A DNA stretch of 9,049 bases from Pseudomonadota bacterium. GTDB taxonomy: Bacteria > Pseudomonadota > Gammaproteobacteria > Pseudomonadales > Azotimanducaceae. How positions within the stretch are numbered: position 1 is the stretch's first letter; each line of letters begins with the position of its first letter. The position numbers were made by a program, and so were the translations under genes. The notes beneath the pieces are model-generated. The model searched no databases. It was not told the origin of the DNA and saw only the letters and a program-made list of their open reading frames with translations. Positions 1 through 6,717 of the stretch are shown here, one piece after another. The stretch is taken from NCBI GenBank assembly GCA_027622495.1, contig JAQBYL010000147.1:1-9049 (forward strand), given 5' to 3'.

Positions 1-1257
1 GCAAATCGACGGGCGCTGTTTTCGCTGTATCTGATCATCGGCCTGCTGCTCTTTACCATTGTGGGACCCTGGATCTGGCAGGTCGATCCTTCTGCCCAGG
101 ACCTTGATCAGGTGAGCCAGGCCCCTGGCACTGATCGCAGTGCGACCATTGTTGATCCCTACCGACCGTGGGACGGCAGCAGCGTCCGGCCAGCAACCGA
201 AGGCCTGCGTCTGGCCGAAGATGCCACCACTCAAACCGTTCGCCTGATATGGGATCAGATCCCGCAGGCTTCCGGATATCGCATTTACCGCAACATCTAT
301 CCGATCGGGGCGGAGCGGGCGCTGGGCCTTCCGCTGGGCGAAAGCTTTCTTGCCGGCCAGGTCACGTTTGAAGACCGTCTGGATCTGAAACCCCGCAACT
401 ATTTCTACAGCGTGATCGTGCTGGATGCCGACTACCTCGAAACCGATATCGTTCAAACCATCGAGGTCGACGTTGCGCGCGTGATCATTGCGCAGGAGGC
501 AAGAGAGCGTGGTCTGGTGAGTCCCGATGCAGACGTTCAACCCGGCGAGCGAATTACCCTGGCCCTGCACCCGTTCGGAACCGACTATCTGGGTCGCGAC
601 ATGCTGGCCCGCCTGATGGCCGGTGCGCGCGTGTCGCTCTTCATCGGTATCGTCGCCCCGTTCCTGTTTGTGATCTTCGGTGTGGTCTACGGCAGCACGG
701 CCGGATTTTTAGGCGGTAAGATCGACCAGATACTGATGCGTTTCGCTGATTTCGTGGTCGCACTGCCTTTTCTGCTGTTCATGATCCTGTTCAAAATAAC
801 CTTTGGCATCGGCCCGGGTGAGAGCGGCACCCTGCCTATGCTTGTTGCTTTGGTGATTCTTTCCTGGCCGTCCACCGCGCGTCTGGTCCGCGGTCAGATC
901 CTGCAGATCCGCGAAGAGGGTTACATCAGTGCATCACGGCTGCTCGGTGCCAGAACCAACTACCTGGTGCTGCGCCACATGATCCCCAACACCATGGGCG
1001 TGATCCTGGTCACCCTGACGTTCGCTGTCCCGAGCGCAATATTCACCGAAGCATTTCTATCATTCATCGGCATGGGTGTGGCACCCCCTACACCATCGTG
1101 GGGAAGCATGTGCAACGAAGGCGTCAAGACCATGCTCACCCATCCCCATGAATTGATATTCCCGGCGGTATTCATCAGCCTGACCGTGCTCGCATTCAAT
1201 CTGCTGGGTGACGGCCTGCGTGACGCACTGGATGCACGGATGCGAAGCCGCGAATGA
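1..1257 (+). CDS. DppC/OppC-type ABC importer permease with periplasmic FnIII-like insertion (5' partial)
   Basis: This is an inner-membrane permease subunit of a peptide/nickel-type ABC importer. The reading frame is open from the first base, so the true start lies upstream; the GTG at 61 falls inside the first membrane helix and is not a credible start. Counting codon 1 at base 1, TM1 is about residues 5-25. The HPFGTDYLGRD motif typical of DppC/OppC is at 190-200, and five further helices follow to about 403. The cytoplasmic EAA-type coupling loop (EEGYISASRLLGARTN) is at 305-320. The family normally has a short periplasmic segment between TM1 and HPFGTD; here it is about 165 residues. Residues about 69-158 of it read like a fibronectin type III domain (VRLIWDQIPQASGYRIYRN near its start, FEDRLDLKPRNYFYSVIVLDA near its middle). 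The stop overlaps the next start as ATGA. The partner DppB-like permease and substrate-binding protein are presumably upstream. Substrate cannot be told from the sequence. Confidence 0.93.
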   Translation, partial: ANRRALFSLYLIIGLLLFTIVGPWIWQVDPSAQDLDQVSQAPGTDRSATIVDPYRPWDGSSVRPATEGLRLAEDATTQTVRLIWDQIPQASGYRIYRNIYPIGAERALGLPLGESFLAGQVTFEDRLDLKPRNYFYSVIVLDADYLETDIVQTIEVDVARVIIAQEARERGLVSPDADVQPGERITLALHPFGTDYLGRDMLARLMAGARVSLFIGIVAPFLFVIFGVVYGSTAGFLGGKIDQILMRFADFVVALPFLLFMILFKITFGIGPGESGTLPMLVALVILSWPSTARLVRGQILQIREEGYISASRLLGARTNYLVLRHMIPNTMGVILVTLTFAVPSAIFTEAFLSFIGMGVAPPTPSWGSMCNEGVKTMLTHPHELIFPAVFISLTVLAFNLLGDGLRDALDARMRSRE

Positions 1258-2282
1258 CTGATTCAACACCCTTGCTGGAAGTAAACAATCTCGCGGTTGA
1301 GTTCGACACCTATGGCGGTATCGTCAAGGCGGTACGCGGCATCAGCTTCAGTGTGGCTGCCGGTAAAACCCTGGGTATTGTTGGAGAGTCCGGCTGCGGT
1401 AAGTCGGTGTCGGTGCAGAGCATCATGGGCCTGATCCCCATGCCGCCGGGGCGGATCACCAGCGGCACCGCCATGTTTGCCGGGCAGGATCTGCTGGTCA
1501 GCAAGATGCGCAACGGGCACGACATCCGTGGGGCTGACATCGGCATGATCTTTCAGGACCCGATGACCTCGTTGAATCCAACCATGAGCATCGGCTCGCA
1601 GATTGCCGAAACTCTGGAAGTGCACAGAGGCTACACAGCAAAGCAGGCGTTCGCCCGGGCGATCGAACTGCTCGACCAGACCCGCATACCGGAGGCGGCC
1701 AAGCGCGCACGGCAGTACCCGTTCGAGTTCAGCGGCGGCATGCTTCAACGCGCAATGATCGCCATGGCAATCGCCTGCGAGCCTGAAATTCTGATTGCCG
1801 ACGAACCCACCACAGCGCTGGATGTAACCATACAGGCGCAGATCCTCGATCTGATGCGTGATCTGCAGCGCGAGACCGGCATGGCCTTGATCCTGATTAC
1901 CCATGACCTGGGCGTGATCGCGCGCATGGCCGACGATGTAGTCGTTATGTACGCGGGTCAGGCAGTGGAAAAAGGTTCGGTGGACGACATTTTTTACCGT
2001 TCGGCACATCCCTACACAATGGGCCTGCGCGCAGCGATGCCAACCAATACGCGGGGTGACCATCACAAGCTCACACCGATCGATGGCAGCCCACCGGATC
2101 TGTTTCACCCACCTGCCGGGTGCGGCTACTGCGCACGCTGTCCTTCGTCCATGAATATCTGTGTGAGAGCCAATCCGGAACCCTTTCACCTGAGCGAGCA
2201 TCACTTCGCCCGCTGCTGGCAGCATCACCCGGAAATACCGGTCAAGGCCGACGGTCTGCACTATCTGACAGGTAACGATTAA
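1254..2282 (+). CDS. DppD/OppD-type ABC importer ATPase
   Basis: This 342-residue cytoplasmic ATPase is one of the two nucleotide-binding subunits that power the peptide-type importer. Visible motifs are Walker A GESGCGKS (44-51), Q-loop Q101 in MIFQDPMTSLNP, signature FSGGMLQR (159-166), Walker B ILIADE (179-184) with D-loop ALD (188-190), and switch H217 in ITHDL. After HPYT (252-255) comes the family's C-terminal oligopeptide-transporter extension with cysteines C290, C296, C303 and C321. The spacing matches the cysteine motif reported to bind a [4Fe-4S] cluster in Dpp/Opp ATPases. C293 is an additional cysteine inside the first spacer. Length is normal for the family. The start is fixed by the ATGA overlap with the permease stop and by the resemblance of the N-terminus (LLEVNNLAVEF) to homologues. 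There is no strong Shine-Dalgarno sequence, so translational coupling is likely. Confidence 0.96.
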   Translation: MTDSTPLLEVNNLAVEFDTYGGIVKAVRGISFSVAAGKTLGIVGESGCGKSVSVQSIMGLIPMPPGRITSGTAMFAGQDLLVSKMRNGHDIRGADIGMIFQDPMTSLNPTMSIGSQIAETLEVHRGYTAKQAFARAIELLDQTRIPEAAKRARQYPFEFSGGMLQRAMIAMAIACEPEILIADEPTTALDVTIQAQILDLMRDLQRETGMALILITHDLGVIARMADDVVVMYAGQAVEKGSVDDIFYRSAHPYTMGLRAAMPTNTRGDHHKLTPIDGSPPDLFHPPAGCGYCARCPSSMNICVRANPEPFHLSEHHFARCWQHHPEIPVKADGLHYLTGND

Positions 2283-3247
2283 TGGCGTTGCTGCAAGTCA
2301 GACACCTCTCCAAATTTTTTAACATCGACCGCAACCATCGGGTCCATGCGGTAGACGATGTGAGCCTGTCGATCGCAGAACGGGAAATCGTCGGTCTGGT
2401 TGGTGAAAGCGGTTCGGGCAAATCCACGCTGGGTAAAACCATGCTGGGCCTGCACCACAAAAGCGCCGGTGAGGTTATCTACAAAGGCGAACTGCTGCCG
2501 GCAAAGTATCACCCCGCAGACTTTCAACGCCATGCAAAGAACATGCAGATGATCTTCCAGGACCCGTACTCATCTTTGAATCCGCGCATGACCGTCGGCG
2601 AGATCATCGGTGAAGGCCTGCGTCTGCACACCAACAAAAAAGGCACAGAGATTCGCGAGCAGGTTGCCCGGTGGCTGAAACGTGTTGGTCTGGAGCCTGA
2701 TCACATGTCGCGTTACCCGCATGAATTTTCCGGCGGGCAGCGACAGCGGATCGGCGTAGCACGGGCGTTGATCCTGGAACCCGAGTTTGTGGTCTGTGAT
2801 GAGCCGATCTCGGCGCTCGACGTCTCTGTTCAAGCCCAGGTCGTGAATCTGCTCGATGAACTGAAAGCCTCCATGGGGCTGACCCTACTGTTTATCGCCC
2901 ATGATCTGTCCATGGTGCGTTACGTGAGTGATCGGATGGCCGTGATGTACCTGGGATCGGTGATCGAGATCGGCGTTTCTGACGATGTGTTTTTCAATCC
3001 CAAACATCCGTACACGCAGATTCTGGTGGGTTCCAATCCGGAACCAGACCCGCAAACCGAACGGGCCAGACCTTCTACTGCGATCAAAGGCGAGATTCCT
3101 TCGCCGGTTAACGTTCCCGCAGGTTGCCGGTTCGCCAACCGCTGTCCGCAGATGATGGAGGTGTGTCGAGTCGAGACACCGGCACTCATCGATCTCAAGG
3201 AAGTCGGGTCGGGCAAGCGCGAAGTCGCCTGTCATCTCTATAACTGA
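2282..3247 (+). CDS. DppF/OppF-type ABC importer ATPase
   Basis: This 321-residue protein is the second ATPase of the importer, expected to form a heterodimer with the preceding DppD-like subunit. It has Walker A GESGSGKS (41-48), Q-loop Q93 in MIFQDPYSSLNP, signature FSGGQRQR (149-156), Walker B FVVCDE (169-174) with D-loop ALD (178-180), and switch H207 in IAHDL. HPYT (242-245) opens the C-terminal extension, whose cysteines C282, C288, C295 and C317 again fit the 4Fe-4S-type motif of the family. The GSGKST and SGGQRQR forms are the usual DppF/OppF versions, compared with GCGKS and SGGM in DppD. The start overlaps the upstream stop by one base (TAATG), with AGG about 9 nt upstream as a ribosome site. 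Length and motif order are ordinary. Confidence 0.96.
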   Translation: MALLQVRHLSKFFNIDRNHRVHAVDDVSLSIAEREIVGLVGESGSGKSTLGKTMLGLHHKSAGEVIYKGELLPAKYHPADFQRHAKNMQMIFQDPYSSLNPRMTVGEIIGEGLRLHTNKKGTEIREQVARWLKRVGLEPDHMSRYPHEFSGGQRQRIGVARALILEPEFVVCDEPISALDVSVQAQVVNLLDELKASMGLTLLFIAHDLSMVRYVSDRMAVMYLGSVIEIGVSDDVFFNPKHPYTQILVGSNPEPDPQTERARPSTAIKGEIPSPVNVPAGCRFANRCPQMMEVCRVETPALIDLKEVGSGKREVACHLYN

Positions 3248-3259
3248 TGGATCCGCACG

Positions 3260-3946
3260 ATGGATATCCAGGACCTGACCCGCGAAGATCTGACTGCGCT
3301 CATCAACCCGCAGACAATTGCAGTCATTCCTCTGGGGGCCGCAGCTAAAGAACACGGTGCTCATCTGCCCCTCGCTAACGATTTCAATCTGGCGGTTGCG
3401 CTCAGCAAGCTTCTGAGCGACCCGGATGTTCTGCTCCTGCCACCAGTCAATTACTTCCACTACCCTGCCTTCAGCAGTTACCCCGGGTCTGTGTCTTTGC
3501 GCGTTGAGACCTCTGTTGATCTGATTACGGATATCACGCGGTGCGTTTCGAGCTGGGGTATCCGCTATGTCTACGTTCTGAATACGGGTCTGTCGACCAT
3601 GCGCGTTCTCGAAGCCGCTCAAAACGCTCTCCGGCGCGACCAGATCCACTTTGCCTACACCGACATCACCACCGTTGGTCTGCCTGTTGAGGCTGACCTG
3701 CAACAGCAGACCGCTGGTTCACACGCCGACGAACTGGAAACCTCGATGATGCTCTGGCTGCGGCCCGATACCGTTCGAAGCGAGCGGTTCGTCAATGACG
3801 TAACCTCTGCGCCCTTCGGGCTGCAGACGCGACCATCCGGTGTTTACGGGCAGCCGGGTCTTGCGAGCGCAGAAAAAGGGCGAGCCATCACCAGGCAGTG
3901 GTTAGTCAACATTCAACTTGATCTGGATCGACTTCGTTCAGGGTGA
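3260..3946 (+). CDS. Creatininase-family protein, divergent at the metal site
   Basis: This 228-residue cytoplasmic protein resembles the creatininase/creatinine amidohydrolase family, metal-dependent hydrolases of cyclic or linear amide bonds. Family marks are IPLGAAAKEHGAHLPLAND (23-41), PAFSSYPGS (69-77), HADELETS (155-162) and GVYGQPGLASAEKG (194-207). The usual form of the first motif is GSxEQHGPHLP, so the canonical Glu ligand is replaced by K30, with E31 beside it; H32 and D41 remain. The canonical NGHxxN/NGHYEN segment that supplies another His and Glu appears as NTGLST (108-113) and has neither. It may therefore bind metal differently, use one metal, or not be a hydrolase. It begins 12 bp after the DppF-like ATPase on the same strand, so it probably belongs to the importer operon, perhaps acting on the imported compound. 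Substrate unknown. Its last 9 bases overlap the convergent Nudix gene. Confidence 0.82.
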   Translation: MDIQDLTREDLTALINPQTIAVIPLGAAAKEHGAHLPLANDFNLAVALSKLLSDPDVLLLPPVNYFHYPAFSSYPGSVSLRVETSVDLITDITRCVSSWGIRYVYVLNTGLSTMRVLEAAQNALRRDQIHFAYTDITTVGLPVEADLQQQTAGSHADELETSMMLWLRPDTVRSERFVNDVTSAPFGLQTRPSGVYGQPGLASAEKGRAITRQWLVNIQLDLDRLRSG

Positions 3947-4495
3947 GCCCGCACAAATCCCAAGTGCTACCGATTTACGGTGCATGCGCAGGATCGATTC
4001 CTCAACGGTAAAATCAGTCAGATCAGTGAGATCAACCCACGCCAGATCAAGCGATTCAGACGAAATCTGAAAGTCTTCGCTGCCAACAGGCTCAAACACA
4101 TATCGCACGTCAAAATGATGGTGGGCGGGATCCTGTTTGCGGGCCGGGATCTCATGCACATCCAGGTCAAGGATCAGCGGGCTGACAGGTCGCACGCGCA
4201 AGCCCCCCTCTTCTTCAGCTTCACGTGTGGCGCAACGCATTACATCTTCTTCACCGTGGCAGTGCCCGCCCAGCTGAAGCCAGCGATTGAGTTTGCCATG
4301 GTGGGTGAGCAGCACATGTGTGCGCGCCCGGTTGAGCACCCAGGCTGACCCGGTAATGTGCCCCGCCCAGCAGGTTCGATAGAACGCATCAGCATGTTCG
4401 CGCAGAAGGCTGTGAAAGCGATCCACACAGACACCTTCATCAGGATATCGAACACGATAATCTTCAATCTGCAGGCTTAGTTTGCTTGGATCCAT
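3938..4495 (-). CDS. Nudix hydrolase
   Basis: This 185-residue protein carries a complete Nudix box, GX5EX7REUXEEXGU, at residues 77-99 (G77, E83, R91, E92, E95, E96, G98), preceded by a typical LNRWLQLGG strand. Such enzymes hydrolyse nucleoside diphosphates linked to another moiety, using Mg2+ held by the box glutamates. The remaining sequence does not identify the substrate. About 50 residues precede the conserved GSAWVLN strand, and the histidine-rich DPAHHHFDVRYVF segment follows the box, as in several Nudix proteins of the 'NUDIX hydrolase, unknown specificity' kind. The start chosen is ATG at 4495 (MDPSKLSLQ). A longer reading to 4621 would run deep into the divergent ABM gene and adds nothing conserved. 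The 3' end overlaps the creatininase-like gene by 9 bp, tail to tail. Confidence 0.9.
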   Translation of the reverse strand: MDPSKLSLQIEDYRVRYPDEGVCVDRFHSLLREHADAFYRTCWAGHITGSAWVLNRARTHVLLTHHGKLNRWLQLGGHCHGEEDVMRCATREAEEEGGLRVRPVSPLILDLDVHEIPARKQDPAHHHFDVRYVFEPVGSEDFQISSESLDLAWVDLTDLTDFTVEESILRMHRKSVALGICAGSP

Positions 4496-4509
4496 ACGCT
4501 TGCTATGCT
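4482..4509 (+). promoter_or_regulatory. Candidate sigma70-type promoter for the ABM-domain gene
   Basis: TTGCTT (4482-4487) and TATGCT (4504-4509) are separated by 16 bp, and the -10 box is preceded by TGC, the extended -10 arrangement. Transcription would begin near 4516, about 26 bases before the ATG at 4542. The -35 box lies inside the divergent Nudix coding region. This is a pattern match by eye only; the boxes are imperfect and no experimental support is available. Confidence 0.35.
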
Positions 4510-4541
4510 GCGATCCTTGTGAATTTGCCGGGGTTAAAAGA

Positions 4542-4826
4542 ATGATTGCAGTGATTGCGAAGCTTAATGTGGCAGCAGGTAAAGAGGCTGCGTTTGAGGA
4601 GGTAATGCTGGGGTTGGCCAAGGAAGTGCGTGCGAACGAAGCCGGTTGCGATCTTTACACACTGTGCAAAGACGCGGACGGAAACTATCTGATGCTTGAA
4701 CTCTACAAGACCGCGGAAGATCTCGATGCCCACGGGAAAACCGCCCACTTCAAAGGCGCCGGACCGAAATTTGCCGGTCTGATGGCGGGTGCACCGAGCA
4801 TTCAGCGTCTGGAAGTGATTGGTTAG
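4542..4826 (+). CDS. ABM-domain protein, putative quinol monooxygenase (YgiN-like)
   Basis: This 94-residue protein matches the antibiotic biosynthesis monooxygenase (ABM) fold: a small ferredoxin-like dimer seen in quinol monooxygenases and in many stress or catabolic proteins. Supporting features are the opening strand MIAVIAKLNV, the helix around FEEVMLGLAKEVRANEAG (18-35), the strand pattern CDLYTLCKD and YLMLELYKTAEDLDAH (49-64), and the terminal KFAGLMAGAPSIQRLEVI. H64 and H69 lie where family members usually carry histidines near the cavity. The start at 4542 is chosen because the family begins with exactly this strand; an in-frame ATG at 4482 would add 20 residues of non-conserved sequence that overlap the Nudix gene. 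It is divergent from the Nudix gene, 46 bp away, and convergent with cobT, 31 bp away. Actual substrate is unknown, and some family members have no proven enzyme activity. Confidence 0.85.
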   Translation: MIAVIAKLNVAAGKEAAFEEVMLGLAKEVRANEAGCDLYTLCKDADGNYLMLELYKTAEDLDAHGKTAHFKGAGPKFAGLMAGAPSIQRLEVIG

Positions 4827-4857
4827 TCGATCGCTCACAGCCAGGAACCTGGTCGGG

Positions 4858-6681
4858 TCAGCGACGTGCTTTCCCGACTTTGGTGTCGAACAGATCCGCC
4901 AGCTGATCGATCATTGCACCGCCCAACTGCTCGGCATCGGTGATCGTCACCGCGCGGCTGTAGTGGTGGGTAACATCGTGGCCGATACCGATGGCAATCA
5001 GCTCAACCGGTGACCGGGTTTCGATGGTATCGATCGCATACTTCAGGTGCTGTTCCAGGTAGTTGCTGGGGTTCACCAGCAGGGTGGAATTGTCCACCGG
5101 CAAGCCGTCGGATATGACCATCAGCACCTTGCGTTCTTCTGAGCGCATCACAATCCGGTTGTGTGCCCAGATCAGCGCTTCGCCGTCGATGTTTTCCTTG
5201 AGCAGCTCTTCACGCATCATCAGACCGAGATTCCGTTTGGCCCGCTGCCAGGTATCGTCGGCAGCTTTGTAGATGATGTGCCGCAGATCATTGAGCCGGC
5301 CCGGATTAGCGGGTTTGCCCGCAGCAATCCAGTTTTCCCGCGACTGACCACCGCGCCATGCGCGTGTGGTGAAGCCGAGGATTTCCACCCGTACGGAACA
5401 GCGCTCCAAAGTCCGGCCCAGAATATCCGCACACATGGCGGCGATGGTAATGGACCGGCCGCGCATGGAACCGGAGCTGTCTATGAGCATCGTGACCACG
5501 GTGTCACGGAAGTTCATTTCTTTTTCCTGCTTGTAGGCAAGCGGGTTGGAGGGGTCAACCACCACCTGTGCAAGTCTTGCCGCATCGAGCAAACCTTCTT
5601 CCAGATCGTATTCCCAGGTCCGGTTCTGCTTTGCCATGAGTTTGCGCTGCAGGCGATTGGCAAGCCGTGAGGTTGTGTGTTTCAACGACACCAGCTGCTG
5701 ATCAAGCATTGCCCGAAGACGCACAAGCTCTTCGCTTTCGCAAAGATCCTCAGCGCGCACGATTTCATCGAACGCTTCTGAATACGCCTGGTAGTTAACG
5801 TCAACACGGATCCGCCCCGAATCATCCGGCACCTGTTGTGGCGCTTCGTCCGGGTCTGCGTCCGCGCCGAGTTCGTCCATGTCCATGTCGGCGTCCATTT
5901 CCATGCTGGTCGCCTCGCCGTCGGCAGACTCATCCATCATGGAATCTTCGTCCAGAACCACGTCCTCGGGATTCGCGTCCTGGTCGTTGGCGTCTTCATC
6001 GATGTTTTCGATGTCGTCTTCCGAGTCGTTCTGCTCCGGCGGCTCATCGAGCTCCGCTGCTAAACCCAGATCGGCAATGATCGACCGACATACGTAGGCA
6101 AATTTCTGCTGATCGTCGATGCAGTCTTTTAATGCAGATATGTCTTCACCGGCGTGTTCTTCCACGTATTCACGCCAGAACTGGACCACATTTTCGGCAG
6201 ACGGTGGCAACTCTCTACCTGTGAGATGCTGCCTTACTAACAAACCAACAGCCACACTAAGCGGCGCTTCTGATTCTACGGTGATTTTATCGAAAGCGGC
6301 CTGTTTGCAGTGGACTTCGAGGTTTGCTTCGAGGTTCTGCGCTACCCCTTCCATGCGCATGGAACCGATGGATGCAATCCGCGCATCTTCAATCCATTGA
6401 AACATTTCCTGCGCGGTACCACCCCGGGGTGCAAAACGGTCATGGACCGCCTCATCGTGGTGTCTGAGCTTGAGGGCGTACTCATCACCTGCACCTCGAA
6501 CCGCGTTCAGCTCTTCTTCGGTACAGCCAATTCTGGGCAGGGGCACTCTCACACGATTGCCATGCCCCGAGGTCCCACCCTGGCCAAAGGTCACTTCGAG
6601 TTCTTCGTTCTCAGCCAGGGCACGCATGGTCGCGGTCATGGCGCGCTTGAACGGCTCGAGGGGATTCTCTGCTTCATTCAT
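4858..6681 (-). CDS. cobT: Cobaltochelatase subunit CobT (VWA protein)
   Basis: This 607-residue protein is the CobT subunit of the aerobic, ATP-dependent cobaltochelatase, in which the CobS-CobT complex drives cobalt insertion into hydrogenobyrinic acid a,c-diamide by CobN. The N-terminal CobT domain spans about 1-210. It is followed by a strongly acidic, low-complexity linker at about 212-288 (bases about 5818-6048), then a helical segment, and a C-terminal von Willebrand factor A domain. The metal-ion-dependent adhesion site is visible as DSSGS at 401-405, with T438 or T439 and D525 (VISDG) as further candidate ligands. Length is near the roughly 630 residues of characterised CobT. The gene lies 34 bp downstream of cobS on the same strand, so the two form an operon. 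The start at 6681 gives a family-like N-terminus (NPLEPFKRAMTATMRAL). No cobN or other cobalamin gene is in the window, so the function rests on family identity. Confidence 0.93.
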   Translation of the reverse strand: MNEAENPLEPFKRAMTATMRALAENEELEVTFGQGGTSGHGNRVRVPLPRIGCTEEELNAVRGAGDEYALKLRHHDEAVHDRFAPRGGTAQEMFQWIEDARIASIGSMRMEGVAQNLEANLEVHCKQAAFDKITVESEAPLSVAVGLLVRQHLTGRELPPSAENVVQFWREYVEEHAGEDISALKDCIDDQQKFAYVCRSIIADLGLAAELDEPPEQNDSEDDIENIDEDANDQDANPEDVVLDEDSMMDESADGEATSMEMDADMDMDELGADADPDEAPQQVPDDSGRIRVDVNYQAYSEAFDEIVRAEDLCESEELVRLRAMLDQQLVSLKHTTSRLANRLQRKLMAKQNRTWEYDLEEGLLDAARLAQVVVDPSNPLAYKQEKEMNFRDTVVTMLIDSSGSMRGRSITIAAMCADILGRTLERCSVRVEILGFTTRAWRGGQSRENWIAAGKPANPGRLNDLRHIIYKAADDTWQRAKRNLGLMMREELLKENIDGEALIWAHNRIVMRSEERKVLMVISDGLPVDNSTLLVNPSNYLEQHLKYAIDTIETRSPVELIAIGIGHDVTHHYSRAVTITDAEQLGGAMIDQLADLFDTKVGKARR

Positions 6682-6684
6682 TGC

Positions 6685-6717
6685 GGTAGCCTACCATTTG
6701 TACCGACCAGGCTGGTC
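6685..6717. repeat. Two short inverted repeats in the cobS-cobT junction
   Basis: GACCAG-G-CTGGTC (6705-6717) overlaps the cobS stop codon, and GGTAG-C-CTACC (6685-6695) sits just before the cobT start. Each is a perfect palindrome apart from its central base. As RNA hairpins both are short, with usable stems of about four to five base pairs. The second covers the place where a cobT ribosome site would be, and no clear Shine-Dalgarno sequence is otherwise visible. They could modulate cobT translation or be chance. Confidence 0.3.

Noticed and set aside
61..63. GTG at 61 as the start of the permease
   Set aside because: The frame is open to base 1 and the preceding residues complete the first membrane helix, so the start is upstream of the window.
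1263..2261. Long open frame (332 codons) on the minus strand, antisense to the DppD-like gene
   Set aside because: It mirrors a strongly supported ATPase gene, has no recognisable domain, and its His/Arg/Gly-rich composition is typical of an antisense frame in G+C-rich coding DNA.
2885..3703. 272-codon minus-strand open frame across the end of the DppF-like gene and the creatininase-like gene
   Set aside because: It crosses two well-supported genes on the other strand and shows no family motif.
4496..4621. N-terminal extension of the Nudix protein to an ATG at 4621, resembling a hydrophobic leader
   Set aside because: The added 42 residues are antisense to the ABM coding region and precede the natural start at 4495.
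4827..4857. CCAGG-AA-CCTGG as a terminator between the convergent ABM and cobT genes
   Set aside because: The two-base loop forces a shorter stem and there is no T tract on either side, so it is too weak to call.
5836..6097. Several overlapping plus-strand open frames with repetitive Val/Arg/Ser-rich translations
   Set aside because: They are by-products of the acidic low-complexity linker of cobT read from the opposite strand.
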